From a virus: a stretch of 39,406 nucleotides of DNA. Below are positions 4,325 through 11,738 of the stretch, piece by piece. The translations under genes were made by a program, and so were the position numbers. The stretch is taken from positions 1-39,406 of IMG/VR virus record IMGVR_UViG_3300023184_000272; one strand, 5' to 3'. Every line of letters starts with the position of its first letter. The stretch's first letter is position 1. The notes beneath the pieces were generated by a model. It made no database searches. It was not told the origin of the DNA and saw only the letters and a list, made by a program, of their open reading frames with translations.

Positions 4325-5368
4325 TAAAAAAGTAATCAATCTTCAAAATACGCCACGTCAAGTCATGCTCCGGTTAATACTAGCCTCGATGAATTACTTT
4401 CTGCTATCATTATTGGAATCGAACCAATATTAACCATTATGATAAAATAAAATAGGGATGAGAATACTCCATATTGTGAACCAGCTTTAGAAAGATTATT
4501 AGTTCCTTCCGTTTCCACTACCTTTTGAGTAGTACCAATTCAATGTGGATGATTTAAGACTATCAGTCTATAAGTTGCCGATTACTCTCTACTTACTTAT
4601 TTTCTTTAAGCCTCGCAGCCTAATTAATTCTTGCGGAATTAGAAACCTTTCGATAGAATCACAGACTTCTTGCGGAAGTATCGTGGCTAAGAACAGCTCT
4701 TAACTATGTACACACCTTTCACCTGCAACTGGTAAACACTTAAGCTTAATTTTTAATTTTGAGTTTTACACCAAAGTAAAATTGAGTTTTAGTTTATAGA
4801 ATTATTCAGGTAGTGGTTTACCACTAGCTCCCCCAACTTTTGGTCGAGAGAATACTAAACTACCCGATGCAATATCCCTACTGCGTTATTTTGAGTCATC
4901 TTCATTGAGTAGTTTTGGTAAACTAGTTCAAAGGATAGTAACAGCACCACCTGTACACAGTCTTATCTTACGTCCTTTCGGATGGTTTGATGTTAAGACC
5001 ACTCTGATAATGAATACCGCAATGATGCAGAGGGATTAAGTCTACATTTCTTACTGATATTCTATGGGTTATTCTTATTGGTGTTCCCACCTCAATTAGA
5101 GTATCTATAATACCCCAATTATTCTGACTGTTCCGATATAGTGTTACCCTTTCGTACAAAGCCTAAATAATATCCCACTTGCATACTTGAGTTAGTCTCT
5201 CCTTACGGGGAAAGTAACCGCAGATGTATCACTTAATACACCCACTTTATCCTTGTTTCCAAGTTTATTTAACGACCATATGCGGCCGGTATTTACTATG
5301 TAGAACAAGTCTACTATGTAAAGATTTTAATAATTTAAAGAACTTCTATGAGTGTTACCCCATTGTTT
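4325..5368 (-). ncRNA. Very large structured noncoding RNA (candidate GOLLD/ROOL-like ornate RNA)
   Basis: About 1,040 nt without a credible gene, beginning just after the consensus promoter 5371-5402. It ends near an 8-bp AAAGUAAU/AUUACUUU stem followed by a U run (about 4327-4400). Base composition is less AT-rich than the surrounding spacers and hairpins are dense. GNRA-capped or GNRA-like hairpins include CUUG-GAAA-CAAG (about 5251), GGUG-GGAA-CACC (about 5085), UCC-GAAA-GGA (about 4978), AUC-GAAA-GGU (about 4650) and twin hairpins UUCC-GCAA-GAA at about 4632 and 4672. Others are UAGUGG-UAAA-CCACUA (about 4820) and CUUUCC/GGAGAG (about 5205). A T-arm-like minihelix lies near the 3' end. 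Giant ornate RNAs such as GOLLD and ROOL are known from phages and sit next to tRNA genes, which fits size, location and structure. Class membership is inference and needs a covariance search. Confidence 0.6.
4404..4445 (-). other. tRNA acceptor/T-arm-like minihelix within the large RNA
   Basis: A 6-bp T-arm (UAUUGG-UUCGAUU-CCAAUA) stacks on a 7-bp acceptor-like stem (UUAUCAU/AUGAUAG, one G-U) joined by only 9 nt. D and anticodon arms are absent. It resembles half of a tRNA and could be a tRNA mimic or a remnant. Confidence 0.5.
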
Positions 5369-5370
5369 TA

Positions 5371-5402
5371 TAAATATACAATAATTTTTTCAAACTACCA
5401 AA
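5371..5402 (-). promoter_or_regulatory. Two-box promoter of the large RNA
   Basis: Minus-strand TTTGGTAG, 15-nt spacer, GTATATTTA; exact consensus. Expected transcription start is about 5368. No start codon of a credible gene follows, supporting an RNA product. Confidence 0.8.
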
Positions 5403-5422
5403 TATTTTAAAACTTTTTTTCC

Positions 5423-5470
5423 TAAGATTGAATACCGAGTATCTTTCATCACCTATAAGTTCCAATCTTA
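5423..5470 (-). ncRNA. Small stem-closed RNA behind its own promoter
   Basis: 48 nt closed by a near-perfect terminal stem (UAAGAUUGG with UCAAUCUUA), with an internal AUAC-UCG-GUAU hairpin. Promoter 5476-5507 ends 6 nt upstream, so the transcript would start almost at the stem. No U-tract follows; transcription may continue into the large RNA. Function unknown. Confidence 0.4.
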
Positions 5471-5475
5471 TATAG

Positions 5476-5507
5476 TAAAGATACATCAAAGTTTTCAATC
5501 TACCAAA
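5476..5507 (-). promoter_or_regulatory. Two-box promoter
   Basis: Minus-strand TTTGGTAG, 15-nt spacer, GTATCTTTA. Lies about 105 nt upstream of the large RNA promoter and immediately before the 5423-5470 hairpin element. Confidence 0.8.
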
Positions 5508-5527
5508 TTTCTTTGGGGATTTTTTTA

Positions 5528-5601
5528 TTAGGGTGTCCGGCTTTCTTCCGTACTGCGTACGTCACTCAATCGGTTTTATTAGTTGATGGCTTCAACCCTA
5601 A
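5528..5601 (-). ncRNA. 74-nt stem-closed RNA element
   Basis: Perfect 7-bp terminal stem (UUAGGGU/ACCCUAA) with internal hairpins GUUGA-AGCCA-UCAAC, CGUAC-GCA-GUACG and CGG-AAGAAAG-CCG. The 74-nt length and 7-bp closure recall a tRNA, but no T loop or anticodon arm can be aligned. Located just downstream of tRNA-Met (5608-5680) and cotranscribed with it and the tmRNA. Confidence 0.4.
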
Positions 5602-5607
5602 CATTTG

Positions 5608-5680
5608 TTGCGATGGGAAGATTCGAACTTCCGACCTCTAGGTTATGAGCCTAGCGAGCTACCTCTGCTACTACATCGCG
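5608..5680 (-). tRNA. tRNA-Met(CAU), initiator-like
   Basis: Anticodon stem CUAGG/CCUAG with loop CUCAUAA, T loop UUCGAAU. Acceptor CGCGAUG against CAUCGCA leaves C1 opposite A72, the unpaired first position that marks bacterial initiator tRNAs. The anticodon stem has only part of the GGG/CCC signature (AGG/CCU), so the initiator call is tentative. Starts 5 nt after the tmRNA 3' end. Confidence 0.85.
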
Positions 5681-5684
5681 ATAT

Positions 5685-6058
5685 TGGTGGAGATGAAGGG
5701 AGTCGAACCCTTGTCTTACAAAGTAATCATAATACCAGCATGTCACACGTTTAGAATAAAGTTTTAATCTTACTAACTTTTCAAAAGAATTGAGGCTGTA
5801 TGGTTAGTACAACGGTCCACCATCAGTTTTTAGGGATTTAACTGAAAACCATTTTCACATTCTATTTAAATTCCCATGATGTGTACGGGAGAGATTAGGC
5901 TGCTACAGCGTAATCAGCACCGATGAAATCCATTAAGGAATCAAAGGTCATAGTTGACATTTCGTCAGTTATTGTTTTGTGCAGATTTAAGGAGAACTAG
6001 CACTTCTCTCCACGTGTGATACTACAATTCTCATTGTAATCAATTCCAAAGCATCCCC
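5685..6058 (-). ncRNA. ssrA: tmRNA (transfer-messenger RNA) with encoded CCA
   Basis: 374 nt. The 5' end GGGGAUG pairs with CAUCUCC at the 3' end, keeping the G3-U70 alanine identity pair, and is followed by an encoded ACCA tail. T arm AAGGG-UUCGACU-CCCUU is diagnostic. An upstream stem GGAGA/UCUCC and a UUAAAUCU segment precede the message, as in Bacteroidota tmRNAs. The tag frame ends GADYAVAA-stop at 5895, a classic C-terminal degron. By comparison with Bacteroidota tmRNAs (resume codon followed by GAA) the resume codon is placed at GAC 5966-5964, giving a 23-residue tag beginning DEMST, far longer than the usual 8-11. tmRNA with SmpB rescues stalled ribosomes and tags the product for proteolysis. 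Own promoter at 6079-6110. Confidence 0.9.
5895..5966 (-). CDS. tmRNA tag reading frame
   Basis: 24 codons including stop, from inferred resume codon GAC (5966-5964) to TAA (5897-5895). Begins DEMST, contains SLMDFIG and ends GADYAVAA. The resume position is inferred by analogy; GCA further upstream would hit a stop after five codons and is rejected. Confidence 0.6.
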   Translation of the reverse strand, partial: DEMSTMTFDSLMDFIGADYAVAA

Positions 6059-6078
6059 ATTATTTCAATGAACTTAAT

Positions 6079-6110
6079 TAAAGATACAACAATTTATTTA
6101 ATCTACCAAA
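6079..6110 (-). promoter_or_regulatory. Two-box promoter of tmRNA
   Basis: Minus-strand TTTGGTAG, 15-nt spacer, GTATCTTTA; expected start about 6076, giving a precursor leader of about 18 nt before the tmRNA 5' end. Also serves the initiator-like tRNA and the 5528-5601 element. Confidence 0.8.
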
Positions 6111-6160
6111 TTTTTTGGGAAGTTTAATATAAGTTGTTGATAATCAATCAGTTATATATA

Positions 6161-7285
6161 TTAGTATCTTGTAAAACCAATTGTTGCTCTTTGCTCTTTA
6201 CTCTTATCTTGTTGGTTATCAATGTTATAAATCTCCGCTAATGTTAATCCTTCCTTAGCTTCCGTTTGTTTATTCAACTTCTTTAATAAAGTTTGAGTAT
6301 CATCTAAACTTAGCTTACCAAACTTATGTTCTGCAATTAATCTACCCTTTCTCAATAATGCACTATCAATTTTCTCCTTATCCATATTGAAAGTTGCAAT
6401 TACATGTATGTTTAATATATCACCTAATATACCATCACTTAAATTCAATAGATTAGATACACCAACTGAACTGCCACTATTATTTCTGTCACCAATTACT
6501 TTCTCAGCATCTTCAATAATCAAAACACAATCTTTGTTCTCCATTAAGAAAGGAACAAAATCTGGATTAACAATACTCTCTGCCATAACAGGTGGTAAAA
6601 ATAATACCTTCTTACCTAATTCATGTGCTAAATATTTTAAATAAGTTGTCTTTCCTGTTCCTGGTAATCCATGTAACAATACCAACTTAGCTTTGTTATC
6701 ATTCTTACCTTGAATAGTATCAACAATATTATTATGCATATCACTAAACCCAGTTCCATAATTCAAATCCAAATCAATTGTAGGTTTACCCAAATCAAAT
6801 GCTTCAGTTTCAAATCCATATGATGTAGATTTCAATAAATGAATCTTACCTTTCATATCCTTCTTAGCAAAATTATTTAACTCAGGAAATATTTCAAACA
6901 CTAACGATAATTCACAGGTTGATTGAATCCATAATTTTAAAGGTGCTTGTTTTGCTTTCAAAATTGCCACATCATCATCTACCTCATCTCCTGGATATTG
7001 GTCATTCCTATTTGAAAATCCTATTACTATTAAATCATCATTATACACATACTCATATACTGCTGTAATACTATAATCGGTTGGTTCAAAATATGTTCTC
7101 CTTTCATGTATACAAATTAATCCTTTCTCTTTCAAATATGGAATAACACTATCATCAAATATTACATTGTTTGAAAAATAAGCTGCATTAATAGCTTTGC
7201 CAGTCTTTTCTGAAATGTATTTCTCCGAAGGAAACTCACTACCATGTGCCGGCGAATATAATTTGTATTGTTCTTTATGTAACAT
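6161..7285 (-). CDS. AAA+ ATPase
   Basis: 374 aa. The N-terminal half (1-190) has no recognised domain. The C-terminal half is an AAA+ module: Walker A GLPGTGKTT at 206-214, Walker B VLIIED at 254-259, a sensor-1-like VIATFN, then SALLRKGRL with arginine-finger-like residues. The layout resembles single-ring AAA proteins of the BCS1/spastin type more than clamp loaders. A protein-remodelling role is likely; the partner is unknown. First gene after the RNA block and possibly last in the operon containing the methyltransferase, from which it is separated by 19 nt. Confidence 0.8.
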   Translation of the reverse strand: MLHKEQYKLYSPAHGSEFPSEKYISEKTGKAINAAYFSNNVIFDDSVIPYLKEKGLICIHERRTYFEPTDYSITAVYEYVYNDDLIVIGFSNRNDQYPGDEVDDDVAILKAKQAPLKLWIQSTCELSLVFEIFPELNNFAKKDMKGKIHLLKSTSYGFETEAFDLGKPTIDLDLNYGTGFSDMHNNIVDTIQGKNDNKAKLVLLHGLPGTGKTTYLKYLAHELGKKVLFLPPVMAESIVNPDFVPFLMENKDCVLIIEDAEKVIGDRNNSGSSVGVSNLLNLSDGILGDILNIHVIATFNMDKEKIDSALLRKGRLIAEHKFGKLSLDDTQTLLKKLNKQTEAKEGLTLAEIYNIDNQQDKSKEQRATIGFTRY

Positions 7286-7304
7286 TTATTTAAATTTTAT
7301 TTTA

Positions 7305-8537
7305 TTAATTTTTTCTCCACACCCACATTGGTTCACAAAATGTTTTATCACCTGCTTCCGCTGCTTTTGCTAATGCTTCATCCGTATATCTACTCTCATC
7401 ACCCTCTATGATTGCACCAGCACCTGCACTACCAGGTCTTTTTGCCATTTCCATGCCCATACATCCTAAGTATTCTGCACCCTCTTGTTTCTCAAGGTAT
7501 TCGTTCATAGGAGTAGTAATTGCTCTATAACCTTTATCCGTTCCTTTTGAACTAGCATATACATCTGCAATATTTACAATTAATACACCACCTTTTTTAA
7601 GTGTTTTCCAAATCTTTCCTAGCGCTTTGTGTAAGAATTGTTCATTCCACGCATCAATTGTTTTATATCTAACCCAACTTTGTGTATCATCATATGAGTA
7701 ACGTTCCACACTAAAATAAGGAGGACTCGTAAAAGCAATATCAAAATAATTATCATATCCAGCATAGTCAAAATCTTCAGCTGGACTCTCCACAAAATCA
7801 GCTTTCTTTTCCACCTCAAAGAATCCATTATTTTTTTCATAGAATTCCGCCTGTTGTCTATAAATAGGATGGTTTTCTTTGCGAGGGTCAATACCTACAT
7901 AATGTTTTCCAGTTTCACTTGCATAAAAACCACACATTCTATCACCCCAACCTGCTGCAAAATCTAATATGGTTTCTGCTTTAAAGTAATCGTATAATGC
8001 TTTTGCTACATTTGGTTTGAACTGAGAACATATATACTTTCTTAGTGATAATGCTACTCTTAATGTTCCTCTATTAATTTCTTCAAACTTTAAAGTGTAC
8101 ATTGCGCCCATTAGTGTAACCATAAATTCATATGTTCTCCAAGTTCTATCAGGACCAGGAGATACCGTCCCATCAACACCCCATCTATTCGCTTGTTGAA
8201 AATAGTTTGATGCCTGGTTTCCCGTATTAACTCGTCTGAAATATAATTGTTTACCTTCTATACCTAATCCAAATCTACTATCTCCTGCTTTACGAATGAA
8301 CCACTCATCATCTTTCAATAACTCATTCCATCTAGTTTTCTTTAATGCCAAATATTCTTTACGAGCATCATCCTCACTAATTTCTTGATAAGGTAGAGGA
8401 TATTCCATAGCTAACTTTGCTAAGGATTCACACACATCTGCTTTCTCAAATGTGGTTTGAATATGTTTCCATTGTTCTGCATTAATATGCAAATATGGTT
8501 TCATATTTTTAAACTGGTCGAAATAATCTAAATACAT
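7305..8537 (-). CDS. SAM-dependent DNA methyltransferase-like protein (TSPPY type)
   Basis: 410 aa. Motif I (ILDFAAGWGDR, residues 190-200) binds S-adenosylmethionine and motif IV TSPPY (270-274) is the catalytic signature of N4-cytosine/N6-adenine amino-methyltransferases; VGIDP at about 214 is motif II. The order is motif I then IV. The first 185 residues form a long N-terminal region that could recognise DNA or another substrate. No restriction partner is visible, so it is likely an orphan enzyme for self-protection or base modification. Overlaps the downstream end of the GNAT gene by 10 nt. Confidence 0.8.
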   Translation of the reverse strand: MYLDYFDQFKNMKPYLHINAEQWKHIQTTFEKADVCESLAKLAMEYPLPYQEISEDDARKEYLALKKTRWNELLKDDEWFIRKAGDSRFGLGIEGKQLYFRRVNTGNQASNYFQQANRWGVDGTVSPGPDRTWRTYEFMVTLMGAMYTLKFEEINRGTLRVALSLRKYICSQFKPNVAKALYDYFKAETILDFAAGWGDRMCGFYASETGKHYVGIDPRKENHPIYRQQAEFYEKNNGFFEVEKKADFVESPAEDFDYAGYDNYFDIAFTSPPYFSVERYSYDDTQSWVRYKTIDAWNEQFLHKALGKIWKTLKKGGVLIVNIADVYASSKGTDKGYRAITTPMNEYLEKQEGAEYLGCMGMEMAKRPGSAGAGAIIEGDESRYTDEALAKAAEAGDKTFCEPMWVWRKN

Positions 8538-9055
8538 ATTGTTTCTATGTTTTTGTCTGCAACTAGTCTTAATCTAAAAACTATTCCAGGGATGATACCA
8601 TCTTTTTTACTTGTCCAAACTATATCTGAATCTTTTACAAATCCATTTCTATAATAAAAGTTAACTGCTTTATCATTATATTTTCTAACTGTCAGAAATA
8701 AATTTTCTGCGTATTGTGATTTACAATATTCTATAAACTCAAATAAAATCTTTTTAGCATTTCCATTGTGTTGGTCGATATTTGCAATTTGATGTAAAAT
8801 AAAATCACCACTTTTTTTATAAGTGGTTGCGTTTCTACTCATCTTACCATGTCCTTTGTATTTACTAAATGTAATTACAACACCATCTTGCAATATCATA
8901 TTACCTTTCTTAATATATTTTTCAAGTTTATAGCCTTGCTTATATAAGTGTGGAAATATTTCTGGATACAAATCTATAATTGCCATAGCCTGATTTGTGG
9001 CTACAATCATTTCATTTGTACCTCGTTCTGCTTTTACAAAGTTAAGCATATTCAA
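8528..9055 (-). CDS. GNAT family N-acetyltransferase
   Basis: 175 aa. The C-terminal half carries the GNAT signature RKYNDKAVNFYYRNGF (acetyl-CoA binding motif A/B region). The N-terminal part is less conserved. Substrate unknown. Overlaps AsnB-like upstream (14 nt) and the methyltransferase downstream (10 nt), so the three are translated as a unit. This suggests a shared pathway, possibly nucleotide, cell-surface or protein modification. Confidence 0.75.
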   Translation of the reverse strand: MNMLNFVKAERGTNEMIVATNQAMAIIDLYPEIFPHLYKQGYKLEKYIKKGNMILQDGVVITFSKYKGHGKMSRNATTYKKSGDFILHQIANIDQHNGNAKKILFEFIEYCKSQYAENLFLTVRKYNDKAVNFYYRNGFVKDSDIVWTSKKDGIIPGIVFRLRLVADKNIETICI

Positions 9056-10499
9056 AAAATTTATTTAGGTTTAGAGTGTCTTTATACAAATATAACTCTT
9101 TTAGTTTAGATTTCAAAATATCCTTACGGCTTTCTATCAATTCACCCGTCCTTGCACCCTTTGCAAAGAACACTTTAGGTCGCCAAAGTAGTTCATCACT
9201 AATTTCGCCACTAAAAGCTGCTCTTAAAAGTGGTTTCATATGTCCTTTTTCTTTCTGATATAATGGTGGAATGTTTAAACTATATTCTACAAATGGTCTC
9301 CAACTATATGGTGTACGAACTTCAACTGTCCCACCCCACATTATAGATTGATTAGTAGTTAAGAAATTTGTTTTATGCACATCCTCTACTAACTTCCTTC
9401 TTGCCTTATCATAATCTTCGGGTTTATAATGAAAGGCTTGAATGTGACCATAACTTCCCCAAATCTCATCTGATAAATCTCCGCTGAATACTACTTTGAA
9501 TCCCAACTCATCTATCTTTTTTCCTAATGCAACTTGAGCAATTGCACTACCTAAGTTTTGCCAACGGTCTTGTTCAATAACATATAGTGTTTCATCAATT
9601 GCATTTATAACTTCATCTTCGGTTAATATAATTTCATGTAGTTTTACATTAAATTCTTTAGCTGCAATTCTTGCGTATTTAATATCATCGTTTATTGTAT
9701 TCCCATCACCCATTGATACTACAAATGCTTGTATATCAGGCTTTATTTTAGAAAGTAAGTAAGTTATAATTACACTATCAATACCACCACTAAGAATTGT
9801 ACAAATAGGAACATCTGAAACCATTTTTACTTTAACCGCTTCATCTAATTGCTCTCTTATATTTTTAATAATAGTTTCTCTATCATCATTTATTATTTCA
9901 GTAGGTAAGGTATAGTATGTTTTAATACTATTATCTAATGTTTTATAATTATATTCTATATAAGTTCCAGGATAAACAATTTTAACTTGCTTTTCGTATA
10001 AATCTGCAGTTGGTAATCCTTTTTTCTCGGATGCAAATACTAGCTTACCATCATTATCAATTGCATACCATAATGGTAATTCACCAACATAATCTCTTAC
10101 AACAAATGCTGTATTAATTCTACTATCAACTATACAAAATGAAAACATACCATCCAATTCAACGAATGATTCAACTCCAAATTGTAAGTATGCATTTAAA
10201 ATTATTTCTGTATCTGATTTTGTTTTTCTAGGGAGTGAAATTTTTTCCTCTAATTTTTTTGTGTAATCACTCTGCCATAACTCACCATTGTACACAATAC
10301 AAACTGATTTATCATCATTCCACATTGGTTGATTTGCAGATGACGATAAATCTTGTATTGAAAGTCTATTGTGTCCGATATAAAAATCATCTACAACATC
10401 TACTTGAGAAGCATCTCTGCCTCTATGAATTATTTTATTTAATTGGGTAAAGGTTTGCTCTTTAGATGTAAACCAGTTACCACCTATTATTCCACACAT
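9042..10499 (-). CDS. Asparagine synthetase (glutamine-hydrolysing)-like amidotransferase
   Basis: 485 aa. Begins MCGIIGG, so Cys2 is the N-terminal nucleophile of a class II glutaminase domain (HRGRDA at 25-30 and YNGE at 70-73 are further glutaminase motifs). The synthetase half has the PP-loop LSGGIDS at 236-242 and SGDLSDEIWGSYG around residue 340. Shorter than cellular AsnB (about 550-630 aa). It could make asparagine or transfer glutamine ammonia to another acid; phages and surface-polysaccharide loci use such paralogues. The catalytic residues look intact. Confidence 0.85.
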   Translation of the reverse strand: MCGIIGGNWFTSKEQTFTQLNKIIHRGRDASQVDVVDDFYIGHNRLSIQDLSSSANQPMWNDDKSVCIVYNGELWQSDYTKKLEEKISLPRKTKSDTEIILNAYLQFGVESFVELDGMFSFCIVDSRINTAFVVRDYVGELPLWYAIDNDGKLVFASEKKGLPTADLYEKQVKIVYPGTYIEYNYKTLDNSIKTYYTLPTEIINDDRETIIKNIREQLDEAVKVKMVSDVPICTILSGGIDSVIITYLLSKIKPDIQAFVVSMGDGNTINDDIKYARIAAKEFNVKLHEIILTEDEVINAIDETLYVIEQDRWQNLGSAIAQVALGKKIDELGFKVVFSGDLSDEIWGSYGHIQAFHYKPEDYDKARRKLVEDVHKTNFLTTNQSIMWGGTVEVRTPYSWRPFVEYSLNIPPLYQKEKGHMKPLLRAAFSGEISDELLWRPKVFFAKGARTGELIESRKDILKSKLKELYLYKDTLNLNKFFEYA

Positions 10500-10536
10500 A
10501 TATAACTAATTTACGAAACTTATTTAATAAAACCTA

Positions 10537-10824
10537 TTATTTTATAGCTTCATTTATAGCATTTACATACGCTATCTTTGAACTTAATCCTGTAAATCTT
10601 TCTACAACTTCACCATTTTTTTCTATGATGATTGTTGGAACGGATGTTACATTATATTTTTGTGTTTCTTCCATATAATCATCCACATCGTAATCTTCAA
10701 ACTTTACATTTGAAAATTGTCCTTTAATCTCGGTCATAACCGGAGCTAGTGCTCTACAAGGACCACACCATACTGCACTAAATTTTTTAACTGTTACCAT
10801 TTTTTTTGTTTTTAAAATCTTCAT
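10537..10824 (-). CDS. Thioredoxin
   Basis: 95 aa from the upstream ATG, or 87 from Met9. Active-site WCGPC sits near the N-terminus and SVPTIII supplies the cis-Pro. Small phage thioredoxin likely reduces ribonucleotide reductase, whose gene is about 1 kb upstream. The long start overlaps phoH by 38 nt; starting at Met9 (10800) reduces this to 14 nt and fits the usual thioredoxin N-terminus better. The start is therefore uncertain. Confidence 0.9.
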   Translation of the reverse strand: MKILKTKKMVTVKKFSAVWCGPCRALAPVMTEIKGQFSNVKFEDYDVDDYMEETQKYNVTSVPTIIIEKNGEVVERFTGLSSKIAYVNAINEAIK

Positions 10825-11509
10825 ATTCTTCTAATAGGGCATCAACTACTGAATGTCTATGATTTACTAATAATGTCTGCGATGCCATCTCTTTTACTTT
10901 TTGAGCTACCCTAAGTAAAAATCCAAATCCACTTTCACCCCTTTGTTTTAAATCAACCTGAGCAGTATCCCCACATACTACCATCTTGCTTCTAATACCC
11001 AGTCTACTTACAATCATTTCCATTTGTTCGTGAGTGCAGTTTTGAGCTTCATCTACTATTACAAATGAGTCTAAGAAAGTTCTACCTCTCATAAATGCTA
11101 CCGGTACAATTTCAACTTGTCCATTAACTAATATCTCATCTATTTTTTCTCTATTATAAAGTAGATAAAAGTTTGAATAGATTGGTTGCATCCAGGGTTC
11201 CATTTTTTCTCTAAGGTCTCCTGGTAGAAAACCAATTTCTTCTTTACTCACTGTCGGTCTTGTAATGATAATTTTACTAACCGTTTTCTTAAATAACATA
11301 TCTAATGCAATTTGACAAGCTAATAGTGTTTTACCACTACCCGCTTTACCACTTAGAATTGTAATTGCGTTATTTAATATTTTATCTTTTGCCTCTTTTT
11401 GTTCTTCATTCAATTGAATTTGAAACTTAATAGGTCCTTTTTCTTTTTGTTTTTCTTCTTTAATTTTCTCTGTCAATTCTTTGTGTTTTGTTGATTGGTT
11501 TTCTGCCAT
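10787..11509 (-). CDS. phoH: PhoH-like ATPase
   Basis: 240 aa. Walker A SGKAGSGKT, the family motif ITRPTVSKEEIGFLPGD, Walker B FVIVDEAQN and the sensor-like VVCGDTAQVDL are all present, covering the whole PhoH ATPase domain. PhoH proteins are ATP-hydrolysing, probably RNA- or nucleic-acid-acting helicase-like enzymes that are very common in marine and freshwater T4-like phages. Overlaps the DUF5522-like gene upstream by 37 nt. Confidence 0.9.
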   Translation of the reverse strand: MAENQSTKHKELTEKIKEEKQKEKGPIKFQIQLNEEQKEAKDKILNNAITILSGKAGSGKTLLACQIALDMLFKKTVSKIIITRPTVSKEEIGFLPGDLREKMEPWMQPIYSNFYLLYNREKIDEILVNGQVEIVPVAFMRGRTFLDSFVIVDEAQNCTHEQMEMIVSRLGIRSKMVVCGDTAQVDLKQRGESGFGFLLRVAQKVKEMASQTLLVNHRHSVVDALLEEYEDFKNKKNGNS

Positions 11510-11673
11510 AACGTTTCTAATTGAGTATTATCTTTTATATATTTTGGCTCATAAGGACAATGGCGGCACTTATTACCACAGCAATAACCTCTTGCCATAT
11601 GATACTCTGGAGTAAATACCACCTTACCTTGTTCCAAATAATATAACTTTTCATTTTCTTTTTTTAATTTCAT
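11473..11673 (-). CDS. Small cysteine-rich protein (DUF5522-like)
   Basis: 66 aa. Contains RGYCCGNKCRHCPY, matching the compact CC-x3-C-x2-C motif of DUF5522-type proteins, likely a metal-binding knuckle. Charged N-terminus and a polar tail. Function unknown. The ATG is directly upstream of phoH in the same operon. Confidence 0.75.
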   Translation of the reverse strand: MKLKKENEKLYYLEQGKVVFTPEYHMARGYCCGNKCRHCPYEPKYIKDNTQLETLWQKTNQQNTKN

Positions 11674-11738
11674 CTGTTTGTCCTAATAGGATTATATATC
11701 CCATTAATAATGTTTTGAACTACACCATCATGTACCAT

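Noticed and set aside
4968-5159. 63-codon minus-strand frame inside the large RNA
   Set aside because: It spans several perfect hairpins, including the GGUG-GGAA-CACC loop, has no leader signal and no recognisable protein pattern.
5423-5470. C/D-box-like GUGAUGA in the small hairpin RNA
   Set aside because: No matching D box and box C/D RNAs are archaeal/eukaryotic; chance match.
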